A stretch of 64,000 nucleotides of DNA from Deltaproteobacteria bacterium (GTDB lineage: Bacteria; Myxococcota; JACRCW01): assembly GCA_016218805.1 (NCBI GenBank), contig JACRCW010000080.1, positions 1-64,000 on the forward strand, read 5' to 3'. A program made the position numbers and the translations under genes. Positions 26,316 through 34,142 of this stretch are shown here, in pieces. The stretch's first letter is position 1, and the number at the start of each line of letters is the position of its first letter. A model generated the notes under the pieces. It was not told the origin of the DNA. It ran no database searches and saw only the letters and a list, made by a program, of their open reading frames with translations.

Positions 26316-26807
26316 TTACGGCGTGATGCCGCCGGTGACGCACATGCCGGCGTCGTTGCACGCGATCCCCAGTCCCTCGAAGCCCATCTCGGTCAGCACG
26401 TAGCCGCTGTCCGGCGCGACCAGGCGCGCAGCTCCCACGGTGGCAATGCCGCCGAACTCCAGCACGAGCCCGGCGTCATTCCCGCCGCCGGAGGTGCTGC
26501 TGGACGAAGACGAACTGGAGGTCCCGGCGCTGCTGGACGCGATGACCCCCGTGCTGCTGCTCTGCGCGGTGGCGGAGCTGCTGGACCCTCCAGCAGAAGA
26601 CGACGAGGCCGCCGTGGACGTGCCGCTCACGGCGTGCGAGGACGACCCGCCCGTGGACGAGCTGCCGGACCCGGTCCCGCCGGACTTGCACGTACCGTCC
26701 TGGCACACCTGGCCGCTCTCACAGTCGCCGTCCGCGCTGCACTCCACGGGCTTGGGACAGGCGGTGAGCAACCACAGGCCCACCGCGACACCGCCGAACC
26801 AGCGCAT
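26316..26807 (-). CDS. Ser-rich lipoprotein
   Basis: A 163-residue protein. The ATG at 26807 has GAGGGAGGAAGC upstream. MRWFGGVAVGLWLLTAC is a lipobox-ending signal peptide. Residues 20-45 hold a small cysteine-rich motif (CSADGDCESGQVCQDGTC) of the kind seen in myxobacterial lipoproteins, followed by a long Ser/Gly/Thr linker (about 48-118) and a C-terminal globular tail with two cysteines (IACNDAGMC). Its design resembles the N-terminal half of the lipoprotein at 5228-6730. It follows the CsgG-like gene by 14 bases on the same strand and precedes a fibre-like gene. Confidence 0.78.
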   Translation of the reverse strand: MRWFGGVAVGLWLLTACPKPVECSADGDCESGQVCQDGTCKSGGTGSGSSSTGGSSSHAVSGTSTAASSSSAGGSSSSATAQSSSTGVIASSSAGTSSSSSSSSTSGGGNDAGLVLEFGGIATVGAARLVAPDSGYVLTEMGFEGLGIACNDAGMCVTGGITP

Positions 26808-26821
26808 GCTTCCTCCCTCGT

Positions 26822-27682
26822 TCAGATCTTGAGTGCAGCCACCACCGCCCCCACGCCGCCGGAGGCGGCCAGGCCCAACCCGAGCAGCGCGATGGCGACG
26901 CTGGCAGCCGTGAGCGCGCCGTACGCCAGGTACAACATCCCGGAACGCTGGGCGCCCTTGCCCAGGTCCACCGGGTAGTTCACGAACACCACGCTGTTGA
27001 CGCCGACGAACGCCGCGGTGGCCGCGCCGGCGACGACGCCCAGCAGCAGCACCAGCCCGCCGAACGCGGCGACACCGGCGCCGACGCCGAGGACGGGGAA
27101 GACCCAGGCGGGGCGGTCCGCCGCAGGTGCGGCGGGTGCGGCCGCCGGCTGCACGACGGGCACAGCCACCAGCGCGGTCTCCACGGTCTTGAGGGCGTGT
27201 TTCAATCCGGCCCTCTCCAGCAGCTTGCGCACGGCGGGAAGGGAGCCATCCAGCAGGGCCTCCTCGGTGTCGCCGGGGAGGCGCTCGGAGATGGTGGCGG
27301 CGGTGAGGGACTTCCGCACGTCCAGCAGCTTGAGGTTGATGAGGAAGGACCCGCCCAGTTTCCCCAAGCTCCCGGCCACCAGGAAGTCCACGCCCAGCAC
27401 GCCGGCGATCTCGGCGATGCAACTGTCGCCGGCGCAGTTGGCCATCTGCTTCTGCCGCTCCAGGTCCACGAGCGATTCAAGGTCCGCGGACGCGACGACG
27501 CGGCTGAAGGCGCCGCTGTCGCGCAGCAGCGTGCCGATGCGTTCGCCCATGAGGTTGGCCACGCCCTGGGCGACGCCGAACTCGGGATTGAGCCGGAACA
27601 CGGCGACGGACGGCAGGGGGGCGGCTTGGCCGGCGGGCGCCGCCGCGGCCAGGGCGAGCATCACGAGCGATGGGACGAGCAC
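26822..27682 (-). CDS. CsgG/FlgO-like exported protein with C-terminal membrane helices
   Basis: A 286-residue protein. The GTG at 27682 is preferred since GGGAGG lies eight bases upstream and VLVPSLVMLALAAAAPAGQAA is a signal peptide. Residues about 25-165 resemble the N-terminal beta-alpha fold of CsgG/FlgO-type envelope proteins: LPSVAVFRLNPEFGVAQGVANLMGER, then IAEIAGVLGVDFLVAGSLGKLGG. The two cysteines in ANCAGDSC could form a disulfide. The C-terminal 110 residues have two or three membrane helices (VFPVLGVGAGVAAFGGLVLL and others), unlike CsgG. Function is unknown. Confidence 0.7.
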   Translation of the reverse strand: MLVPSLVMLALAAAAPAGQAAPLPSVAVFRLNPEFGVAQGVANLMGERIGTLLRDSGAFSRVVASADLESLVDLERQKQMANCAGDSCIAEIAGVLGVDFLVAGSLGKLGGSFLINLKLLDVRKSLTAATISERLPGDTEEALLDGSLPAVRKLLERAGLKHALKTVETALVAVPVVQPAAAPAAPAADRPAWVFPVLGVGAGVAAFGGLVLLLGVVAGAATAAFVGVNSVVFVNYPVDLGKGAQRSGMLYLAYGALTAASVAIALLGLGLAASGGVGAVVAALKI

Positions 27683-27784
27683 GGACGGACCCTCCCGGTG
27701 GCGCGTGGGCGCAATAGTCTGCGGCGTGGGGTTGCTCAAGGCGCGCACTTGCCGCGCGGAACGCGTTGGGATTCACTCGCCGTC

Positions 27785-28261
27785 ATGGGTGTGCTGGGTA
27801 GGTTGGGCGGGTTGGTACGCGGCGGCATCCGTTCCGCGCTGCACGGCGGGTCCGCGCGGGCCCGCACCGGGGCGGTAATCACGGACCTGTCCCCGGAGGA
27901 CCACCAGCGGATGGAGCGGCAGCGCGCGCTGGTGCTGGCGGCGGCGCGGGCGCTGTTTGGGACGGCGGGATGGACGCGGTCACCGGCGGACGTGGCGGTG
28001 CTGCAGCGGTTGCTGGACGAGGACGCGTTGTCCGACACGGCGAGCGCGCTGCCGGCGGTGGGGGTGGTGCTGGGGGACGCGGTGGCGGGCGAGCTGGGTG
28101 CGCGTTGGGCGGCGCTGTTTGACGATGAGGCGACGGTGGTGGTGTTGCACGCGGCAGGCAAGACGCTGGACCTGTGCGCGGTGGTGGTAGAGCGCGGGGC
28201 CCGCGGTGGGCGGGTGGACCTGCACGCGGTCATGGACGAGGCGCGCGCCGGGCTGCGGTGA
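27785..28261 (+). CDS. DUF3806-like hypothetical protein
   Basis: A 158-residue soluble protein. Landmarks: DLSPEDHQRMERQRALVLA, the helix TRSPADVAVLQRLLDED, LPAVGVVLGDAVAGELGARW and LAVVVERGARGGR-type C-terminus. This order (two helices, then GVxLGDxLxxELGxxW) is that of DUF3806 proteins, for which no function is established. A run of Gly/Arg residues makes the first 25 residues basic. It ends two bases before the stop of the convergent pRiA4b-like gene. Confidence 0.65.
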   Translation: MGVLGRLGGLVRGGIRSALHGGSARARTGAVITDLSPEDHQRMERQRALVLAAARALFGTAGWTRSPADVAVLQRLLDEDALSDTASALPAVGVVLGDAVAGELGARWAALFDDEATVVVLHAAGKTLDLCAVVVERGARGGRVDLHAVMDEARAGLR

Positions 28262-28262
28262 A

Positions 28263-28904
28263 TCAACGCGCGGAACGTGCTCCGCGGCGCGGTTCCGGCC
28301 GGGTCAGCACGTCCCACATCTCGCGCAGCGCGCCGTTGACCACGTTGGCGTCAAATCCCGCCGGGTCAAAGTACCCGCCCACCCACGTGCGCATCTCGTC
28401 GTGCTCCGGGTGCCGGGGGCTGGCCAGTGCGCGCCGCAGCTCCTCGTAGCCGGGCGCGCCGCCGCAGTCCTCCGGCGGACAGGCGTTCTTCCCGTCCAGA
28501 CACGCGGGCCACGGGAAGCGCGGGTCCACGGGGAGCACCTTCTCCACTTCCACGCGGTGCATCCAGCTGTCGCCAAAGTCGTACTCGTACAGGAACCGGC
28601 TGCCGGCGTGGACCAGGTCTCCCAGGCGGAAGTCCTCGTTGTTCTCGGTCTCCACGTCCACCTCGCCGTCGTCAGGTGCGTACCGCCGGCCGCCAATGTT
28701 CCACGCGTGCAGGTGCGAGTTGGTCCACCCCAGGGCCACCTGGAAGACCGGGTGGAGCAGCGACAACGGGAAGTCCGCGGGCACCAGCAGGCGCCGCCAC
28801 ACCGCGGGTTTGACGTCGTCCAGGGTCACCAGGAGTTGCAGCATCCCGGCGGAGGCCGGGGCGCGCACGGGGGCCTTCTTGGTCAGCTTCTTACGGGTGG
28901 CCAT
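28263..28904 (-). CDS. pRiA4b ORF-3-like (IS1096 TnpR-like) protein
   Basis: A 213-residue protein of the plasmid pRiA4b ORF-3-like family. Motifs are LQLLVTLDDVKPAVWRRLLV, the LHPVFQVALGWTNSHLHAWNI segment, FLYEYDFGDSWMHRV, CLDGKNACPPEDCGGAPGYEEL and the C-terminal FDANVVNGALREM. The family is found on plasmids and chromosomes and its function is unknown; one member is annotated as a transposon resolvase-like protein. The MATRKK start has GGAGAGG upstream and a Lys-rich N-terminus (KLTKKAPVRAP). There are no transposon ends beside it. Confidence 0.85.
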   Translation of the reverse strand: MATRKKLTKKAPVRAPASAGMLQLLVTLDDVKPAVWRRLLVPADFPLSLLHPVFQVALGWTNSHLHAWNIGGRRYAPDDGEVDVETENNEDFRLGDLVHAGSRFLYEYDFGDSWMHRVEVEKVLPVDPRFPWPACLDGKNACPPEDCGGAPGYEELRRALASPRHPEHDEMRTWVGGYFDPAGFDANVVNGALREMWDVLTRPEPRRGARSAR

Positions 28905-28930
28905 TGGGGGGGAACCTCTCCGGGGCGGGC

Positions 28931-30175
28931 TCACGCCGCGCCGATCACCAGCGTGCTGTTCTGCCCGCCGAATCCCGCGGCATTGGCCATGGCGTAGCGG
29001 ACCTGCTGCCCCGTGAGCGTCTGGTTGAAGACGGGGATGACACAATCAGGGTCGGGGGTGCGCCAGCTGATGACGGGGGTGAGAATGCCCTCACGGACGG
29101 CCAGCACGGCGGCCAGGCTGCTGATGGCGCCGGCCCCGCCAATGGAGTGGCCAAACAGGCTCTTGGTGGCGCCCACGCGCAGGTTGTCCGTGTGACTGCC
29201 GAACACGCTGCGGATGGCGGCGGCCTCGGCCACATCGCCCTGTTCGGTGCTGGTGGCGTGCGCGCTGATGTAGCCCACGTCCGTGGGCCCCACGCCCGCG
29301 TACTTGAGGGCCAACTGCATGGCGCTGGCGAGCCCGCTGCCGTCGGGGCGCGGGCTGGTGAGGTGGTGCGCGTCGTTGGTGGTGCCGTACCCGGCCAGCC
29401 GCGCCAGGGGCGTGGCGCCGCGCTTGAGGGCGCGGTCACGGCGTTCCAGGAAGAACACGCCGGCGGCCTCGGCCATGACAAATCCATCACGGTCCTTGTC
29501 AAACGGCCGGGACGCCATGGCGGGGTTGTCATTGTTGCGGCTGAGCGCGCGGGCATTGCCAAACGCGCAGATGGCAAACCGCGTGACGGCGGCGTCACCG
29601 CCGCCCGCAATGCACGCGTCCACCCGCCCGCTGCGGATGAGGTCATAGGCGATGCCCAGGCAGTCCATGGACGTGGCGCACGCGGTGGCCAGGCACAGCA
29701 CGGGGCCGTGCACGCCGTAGCGCAGCGCGGTGAGCGCGGCGGCGCCGTTGTCCATCAGCTGGGGCACGGCGGCGGGGTTGAGCGCGGACACGCCGGTGGT
29801 GCGCAGCGCGTCCAGCTCCTGGGCCAGCACTTCCTGGCCGCTGGTGCACACGCCCATCACCACGCCCACGCGGGACGCATCCTGGACCCGGGCCGCGGCG
29901 GCCTCCGCGCCACCCATGCATTCCTGCGCGGCGGCCATGACCAGGTGCGCGGCGCGGCCGGTCTGGCGGATTTCGTCAGGGCTGGCGTACCGGGTCATGT
30001 CCAGGTTGCGCACCATGCCGGCAATGCGCACGGGCAGGTCGTCCGCCTTGAACTCCGTGATGGGGACAATCCCGGACCGCCCGTCCAGCACGGCCTGGCG
30101 GTATGCGTCCACGCCAATGCCCGCCGGACTGACCATGCCGATGGAAGTGATGACCACGTCGTTGGCCGCGCTCAT
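28931..30175 (-). CDS. beta-ketoacyl-ACP synthase II-like enzyme
   Basis: A 414-residue condensing enzyme of the FabF/KAS family that elongates acyl chains on acyl carrier protein. The active-site Cys is in LATACATSMDCLG, the two histidines in ISAHATSTEQGD and in KSLFGHSIGGAGA, so all three catalytic residues are present. SRPFDKDRDGFVMAEAAGVF is the family signature. It resembles KAS II used in fatty-acid synthesis, but the changed AHATSTEQGD (usually NAHGTSTxxGD) and the lack of an acyl carrier gene nearby allow a specialised pathway. It is divergent from the CBS-domain gene. Confidence 0.9.
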   Translation of the reverse strand: MSAANDVVITSIGMVSPAGIGVDAYRQAVLDGRSGIVPITEFKADDLPVRIAGMVRNLDMTRYASPDEIRQTGRAAHLVMAAAQECMGGAEAAAARVQDASRVGVVMGVCTSGQEVLAQELDALRTTGVSALNPAAVPQLMDNGAAALTALRYGVHGPVLCLATACATSMDCLGIAYDLIRSGRVDACIAGGGDAAVTRFAICAFGNARALSRNNDNPAMASRPFDKDRDGFVMAEAAGVFFLERRDRALKRGATPLARLAGYGTTNDAHHLTSPRPDGSGLASAMQLALKYAGVGPTDVGYISAHATSTEQGDVAEAAAIRSVFGSHTDNLRVGATKSLFGHSIGGAGAISSLAAVLAVREGILTPVISWRTPDPDCVIPVFNQTLTGQQVRYAMANAAGFGGQNSTLVIGAA

Positions 30176-30379
30176 GCCGTGCTCCGTGACGCCAATGCCC
30201 TATGAAGGGCGCGGTACGTGGCACATCGCGCTCCGGTCTTCAAGCGGGGCAGGCGCCGCGCCGGAACGGCACGTTTCGCGCTGCCGGGCGGGCGCCGCGC
30301 AGGTTCGGCGCGCGTGGCGGATGGGTGGGGCGCGGCGGTGCCACGTTTGACCGGCCCGGTCCTTGCTCATGCAGAGGGC

Positions 30380-30973
30380 ATGCTGACCGCCGCTGACATC
30401 ATGACCCGCCGCCCGGTAACCATCCTCTCCTCCACGACGGTGGCCCAGGCCGTCCGCACACTGGACATGCTGTCCGTGCGCCACCTCCCGGTGGTCAACG
30501 AGGACGGCGAGCTGGTGGGCATGGTGAGCGACCGGGACCTGCGCGGCTTCCCGGGCGGCGTTCCCCTGCCCGAGGTGCTGCCCGAGGTCCCCGCCCCCGG
30601 CACACCGGTGGTGGAGATCATGACGGGCAACGTGGTGCAGGCCGCCGCAGACGACCCGGTGGTGGACATTGCCGCGTTGATGGTGGACCACCGCGTGGGC
30701 GCCATCCCGATTGTGGACCCGGACAGCCGCCTGGAGGGGATTGTGAGCTACGTGGACATCCTGCGGGCGCTCGTTGGCGGCGAGGAGCTGCCGGAGTTGG
30801 CCCGTCCGCACGCACGCGCCCCGCCCCCAAGGCACGCCGCGCCGTGCGGAAGAAGAAGGCGCGTGCGTCCCGGCGGTGAACCTGGACTCCAGCATGCAAC
30901 CGGCCAGGCGGCTCGAGGCCGGGGGTGCCTGACGTCGGGAGGGAGGCAGATTCGGGTTGGCCGCGCCGGGTGA
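30380..30973 (+). CDS. CBS-domain protein, probably frameshifted at its C-terminus
   Basis: A 197-residue reading frame with two CBS domains. The first (MLTAADIMTRRPVTILS...ELVGMVSDRDLRGFP) and second (VVEIMTGNVVQAAADDPVVD...LEGIVSYVDILRAL) fill residues 1-133 and should bind adenine nucleotides. After GGEELPELARPHARAP the frame turns into unusual Arg/Pro sequence. If one C is restored in the run at 30824-30828, the next frame gives a natural basic tail (KARRAVRKKKARASRR) ending at a TGA at 30877-30879. The ATG at 30380 follows AGAGG. It may regulate stress or metabolism, unknown. Confidence 0.75.
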   Translation: MLTAADIMTRRPVTILSSTTVAQAVRTLDMLSVRHLPVVNEDGELVGMVSDRDLRGFPGGVPLPEVLPEVPAPGTPVVEIMTGNVVQAAADDPVVDIAALMVDHRVGAIPIVDPDSRLEGIVSYVDILRALVGGEELPELARPHARAPPPRHAAPCGRRRRVRPGGEPGLQHATGQAARGRGCLTSGGRQIRVGRAG

Positions 30974-31042
30974 GGCGGGTTGGGCTGGGAAGGGGGGCGG
31001 CACCGCGAAGCGGACGGCCCGTGGTCAGAACGAGCCCACCTG

Positions 31043-31107
31043 TTTCCCTGTTACATCTGTATGACATATGTACCGCGTGCATATGTATGACACATGTAAC
31101 CGGGAAA
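31043..31107. promoter_or_regulatory. large AT-rich inverted repeat, probable operator
   Basis: Two 30-base arms (31043-31072 and 31078-31107) are inverted copies matching at 24 of 30 positions, with a 5-base centre (CCGCG). Each arm also holds the 15-mer TGTATGACAYATGTA in direct orientation (31058-31072 and 31084-31098; one mismatch, 26 bases apart). The region is far richer in A and T than anything near. The layout suits a multi-site repressor operator and lies 144 bases before the ribbon-helix-helix gene. What binds is unknown; the RHH protein itself is one candidate. Confidence 0.55.
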
Positions 31108-31250
31108 GTGACCTGCGCTTTGCGTTGGCCGGCGGCCGTGACCGCCTCCCAAGCCCCCCGGCCCCGCTTGGCGCGCGACCCCAATCCTGCCTAACACCCG
31201 GCATGCGCCTCCCGGCGCCAACGCGGCCCCGCGCCGTCACGAGGTCCCGC

Positions 31251-31709
31251 ATGCCATCACCGGTGGTGTCCTTCCGTCTCCCGCCCGAAGTGCTGGCCGC
31301 CCTGAAGGCCCGCGCCGCCGCCCAGCAGCGTCCGCTCAATGACCTGGTGGTGGAAGTGCTCCGGGACGCCGTGGGGTTGCAGCAGGACGCCAAGACGACC
31401 CTGCTGGACCACGTCCGCGGGATGGCGACGCGCTACTGGGAGGAGCAGCGCCGCCCCGTGGACGTGACCTGGCTGGTCATGTCGGAGATTGAGGCGAACA
31501 CCGGGCTGCGCGGCCTCTACCAGCAGTGCATCTCCCCCGGTGGCGAGGTGGACGAGGGCGCGCGCGCCGCGCTGCACCGCGACATCGGCCGCTCGGTCTC
31601 TCGGGTCATTGGCCGGGCGGCGGGGCCGCGCACGCGTTCCCGGCGCAAGGGCATTGCAGCGCTGGCGCGCACCCATACGCTCCGCGTTGACGAGGGTGAA
31701 CCCTACTGA
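31251..31709 (+). CDS. ribbon-helix-helix DNA-binding protein
   Basis: A 152-residue protein. Its N-terminus (SPVVSFRLPPEVLAALKARAAAQQRPLNDLVVEVLRDAVG) is a classic ribbon-helix-helix fold: a short beta strand, then two helices. The rest (about 52-152) is helical and basic near the end (RTRSRRKG), likely for multimerisation or partner binding. The ATG at 31251 with GAGG upstream is chosen over an ATG at 31203. Its stop overlaps the convergent stop of the next gene by seven bases. It is probably a repressor; no toxin gene is next to it. Confidence 0.72.
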   Translation: MPSPVVSFRLPPEVLAALKARAAAQQRPLNDLVVEVLRDAVGLQQDAKTTLLDHVRGMATRYWEEQRRPVDVTWLVMSEIEANTGLRGLYQQCISPGGEVDEGARAALHRDIGRSVSRVIGRAAGPRTRSRRKGIAALARTHTLRVDEGEPY

Positions 31710-32284
31710 GCCGCCACCGGGGCGGTGCCGCGGTCCCGCCACACGGTCCACGCTGTCCACAGCCCGGCCACCGCGGGCCACGCCATCTCCACGACGAGCT
31801 TCAGGTAGAAACGGTCCAGGTGGACGCGGCCGCCCTCCAGCACCCACCAGCCATCCACCGGGTGCTGCGGGAGCCAGGGCACCTCCGCCCCCGCGCGCGT
31901 GGCCAGCCCGCCCACCAGGGCCAGCACCGCCATGGGCACGTACAGGTACAGCCCCGCGCTCACCGCGTCCCATGCGCGCACCGGCCGTCTGGCCATCCAG
32001 CCCAGGACGTAGAACCCCAGCGCGGCCACGCCGCAGAACGCGCCTTCGTTGGCCAGGCGCGCCCACACAAACCCGCTGGATGAGAACAGCTTCCCGAACG
32101 CCATGCCCGGGTCCACGCGCCACAACAGCGCGTACTTGGTGAGGGTGGCCGGGTAGAGCGCGGCCACCGTGGCCAACGCCAGCAGCAGCGGCTCCACGCC
32201 GTCACCCTCCCCTTGCAGCACGGCCCGCAGCGTCCGCCCCGGACGGACCACCATCCCGCCCAGGCGCCCCAGCACGCCGCGCAT
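31703..32284 (-). CDS. membrane protein of unknown function
   Basis: A 193-residue protein with four or more membrane helices (for example PLLLALATVAALYPATLTKY; GAFCGVAALGFYVLGW; SAGLYLYVPMAVLALVGGLA; MAWPAVAGLWTAWTV). The start RGVLGRLGGMVVRPGRTLRAVL is a helix typical of Yip1-like or DUF-type membrane proteins of operons. The ATG at 32284 follows GAGCGAGGG and lies eight bases after the stop of the GAPDH-like gene, so it is probably translated from the same long transcript. No further match is claimed. Confidence 0.7.
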   Translation of the reverse strand: MRGVLGRLGGMVVRPGRTLRAVLQGEGDGVEPLLLALATVAALYPATLTKYALLWRVDPGMAFGKLFSSSGFVWARLANEGAFCGVAALGFYVLGWMARRPVRAWDAVSAGLYLYVPMAVLALVGGLATRAGAEVPWLPQHPVDGWWVLEGGRVHLDRFYLKLVVEMAWPAVAGLWTAWTVWRDRGTAPVAAQ

Positions 32285-32291
32285 CCCTCGC

Positions 32292-33347
32292 TCACACCTC
32301 GTCAAACGCGTAGGGCTTGAACGCGTCCATCCGCCGCAGCGCGGGCTCGCCGTCCATCAGCCACAGCACCGCGGCCACCGCCGACATCAGCTCGTTGCCC
32401 TCCGGCGGCAGGTAGGCAAACCCCACCACTTCGCCTTCCGGACGCACCGCCAGCGACGGGCGCGGCACCACCAGCGGGTTGAGCAGCCGCCCGCTCCACC
32501 CGTGGTCCCGCCCAAAACCAAACACCGGGTTGGGCGACAGCTTCTCCGTCCGCGCCGCGCGCGCGTGCTCCTGCAGCCGCGCCAGCGCGTCCGCCGCCGT
32601 GATGCGTTCGCGCAGGCGCACCGCAAAGTGCAGCGTGTGCAGCAGCGCGTGGTTGAGTTCCATGGTGGAACCGAACACCGGGCAGTCCGCGCCAATCCCC
32701 GCGAGCAGCTGCCGCGCCAGCGCCGCGTCCGCCGTCCCCGCGTCCATGTCCGGGTGCGGCCCCAGCGCCGCTGACGGCAGGTCACTGCCCAGCGCCACGT
32801 CCGCCGTCCGCGGCAGGAACACAAACCGCCCCTCCAGCGCGCTGGCCACGCGGCTGCCGGTGGTCCCCGCCAGCGCGGCGGTCACCAGCGCCATCCCGTG
32901 CGCGCCCGACCCCGCCACGCGCACCAGCCGGTCGGTCCCCTTGCGCAGCGCCGCCACGTTCACGCCGTGCGCCACCGCTGGCCCAAACGCCCCGTCCGCC
33001 TGCAGCGCCACCACCCCCCGCGCGCTGCGCAGCCCCGCGTAGACGTCACGCAGCCGGCTGGCGCCCGGCGTGGCGTCCACCACCACCGTGGCCCGCTCCA
33101 GCGCCGCCACCGGCGTGTGCGGCACCTCCAGGCCCATGCGCTCCAGCTCGCTGCGGGTCTCCCCCTCCGCCGCCAGCACCGCGCCCTTGTCCAGCAGCGC
33201 CTTCAGCCGCGGCCGGTCGGCCTCGGAGGCGCTGCGCCGGTGGAACGTCACCTCGCCAATGCCCAGGTCCCGCGCAAAATCCGCCAGCAGGCACACCAGC
33301 GTTTCGCCCAGCCCCGCCGTCCCCACCACGTGGATGATGTTCGCCAA
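32292..33347 (-). CDS. type II GAPDH-like Rossmann protein without the catalytic cysteine
   Basis: A 351-residue protein that opens with a Rossmann-type motif (IIHVVGTAGLGETLVCLLA) and has VVVDATPGASRLRD, as in archaeal type II glyceraldehyde-3-phosphate dehydrogenase. The middle (STMELNHALLHTLHFAVRLRE) and a C-terminal Val-rich segment fit the same fold. The segment where the catalytic Cys sits in archaeal enzymes (SCNTTG-like) reads VAGSGAHGMALV, so the thiol is missing. It may bind NAD(P) or be a relative with another job. It follows the PilZ-receiver gene by 54 bases. Confidence 0.6.
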   Translation of the reverse strand: MANIIHVVGTAGLGETLVCLLADFARDLGIGEVTFHRRSASEADRPRLKALLDKGAVLAAEGETRSELERMGLEVPHTPVAALERATVVVDATPGASRLRDVYAGLRSARGVVALQADGAFGPAVAHGVNVAALRKGTDRLVRVAGSGAHGMALVTAALAGTTGSRVASALEGRFVFLPRTADVALGSDLPSAALGPHPDMDAGTADAALARQLLAGIGADCPVFGSTMELNHALLHTLHFAVRLRERITAADALARLQEHARAARTEKLSPNPVFGFGRDHGWSGRLLNPLVVPRPSLAVRPEGEVVGFAYLPPEGNELMSAVAAVLWLMDGEPALRRMDAFKPYAFDEV

Positions 33348-33401
33348 GGCGCGCTCCCGTCTGCCGCAGGGGCCCTGGCTACCACGCCGGGACGCCCGTC
33401 G

Positions 33402-34142
33402 TCAGCGGGGCGAACCCAGCAGCACGCGCACCTTGGCCGCGATGTCCGGCAGCTGCACCGGCTTGTGCAGCACCGCCTGCGCGCCCAGCGCCTGCGCCTG
33501 GCTCGTCGCCTCTTCGCCCTGCGCGGTGATCACCAGCACCGGCGTCTCCCGCGTGCGCGCCTCCGCCCGCATGCGCTCAATGAGCGTCAGCCCGTCCATC
33601 ACCGGCATGTTCACGTCCGTCACCACCAGGTCCACCGGCGGCAGCCGGTGCAGACGGTCCATGGCCTCCGCCCCGTTGGTCGCGCTCTCCACAATCACTT
33701 CGCGCTCCTCCGTGGGAAACACCTTGTGCAGCGCGTGGCTGTACATCTGCACAATGTGCGGGTTGTCCTCCACCAGCAGCACGCGCTGCGCCGGCGGCCG
33801 CGGGCGCCCGCCCTTGAGGCCCATCAGCGTGCGCAACATCTCGTAGTCCTGCTTGCGGTCCAGCGGGACGCGCACGGAGATGCCGGTGTCCTCGCGGATG
33901 GCGCCCTGCTCGCGCCGCAGCACCTCCACGCCCAGGGTCAGCGGCGCGCGCAGCCCCTCCGCGTGGATCTGCAGCGTGAGGCGCTCGCCCATGGCAAACG
34001 GATGCGGCGTGCGGATGAACATCTCCCCCGCGTCCAGGTGCTCCAGGCACGCGTGCAGGAAGCTCTCGGCGTCCGGGTAGTCCAGCCGCAGGATGACCGT
34101 CGTCAGGGGCGCGCGCCACCGGGCCGGCCGGGAGGTGCTCAT
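33402..34142 (-). CDS. PilZ-type domain plus response-regulator receiver
   Basis: A 246-residue protein in two parts. The N-terminal half (about 10-105) is a PilZ-like barrel of the atypical kind used in myxobacterial proteins; the RxxxR and NxSxxG c-di-GMP motifs are not seen. Residues about 118-240 are a CheY-like receiver with LLVEDNPH (acidic pair), VTDVNMP (phospho-acceptor Asp near 174), the Thr in ITAQG and the Lys in HKPVQL. It starts at an ATG overlapping the RlmM-like gene stop (ATGA). It should be a phospho-signalling protein with no DNA-binding domain. Confidence 0.85.
   Translation of the reverse strand: MSTSRPARWRAPLTTVILRLDYPDAESFLHACLEHLDAGEMFIRTPHPFAMGERLTLQIHAEGLRAPLTLGVEVLRREQGAIREDTGISVRVPLDRKQDYEMLRTLMGLKGGRPRPPAQRVLLVEDNPHIVQMYSHALHKVFPTEEREVIVESATNGAEAMDRLHRLPPVDLVVTDVNMPVMDGLTLIERMRAEARTRETPVLVITAQGEEATSQAQALGAQAVLHKPVQLPDIAAKVRVLLGSPR

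Noticed and set aside
28263..28904. IS1096-like transposon because of the pRiA4b/TnpR-like gene
   Set aside because: No transposase, inverted ends or target duplications flank it; the family also occurs as single chromosomal genes.
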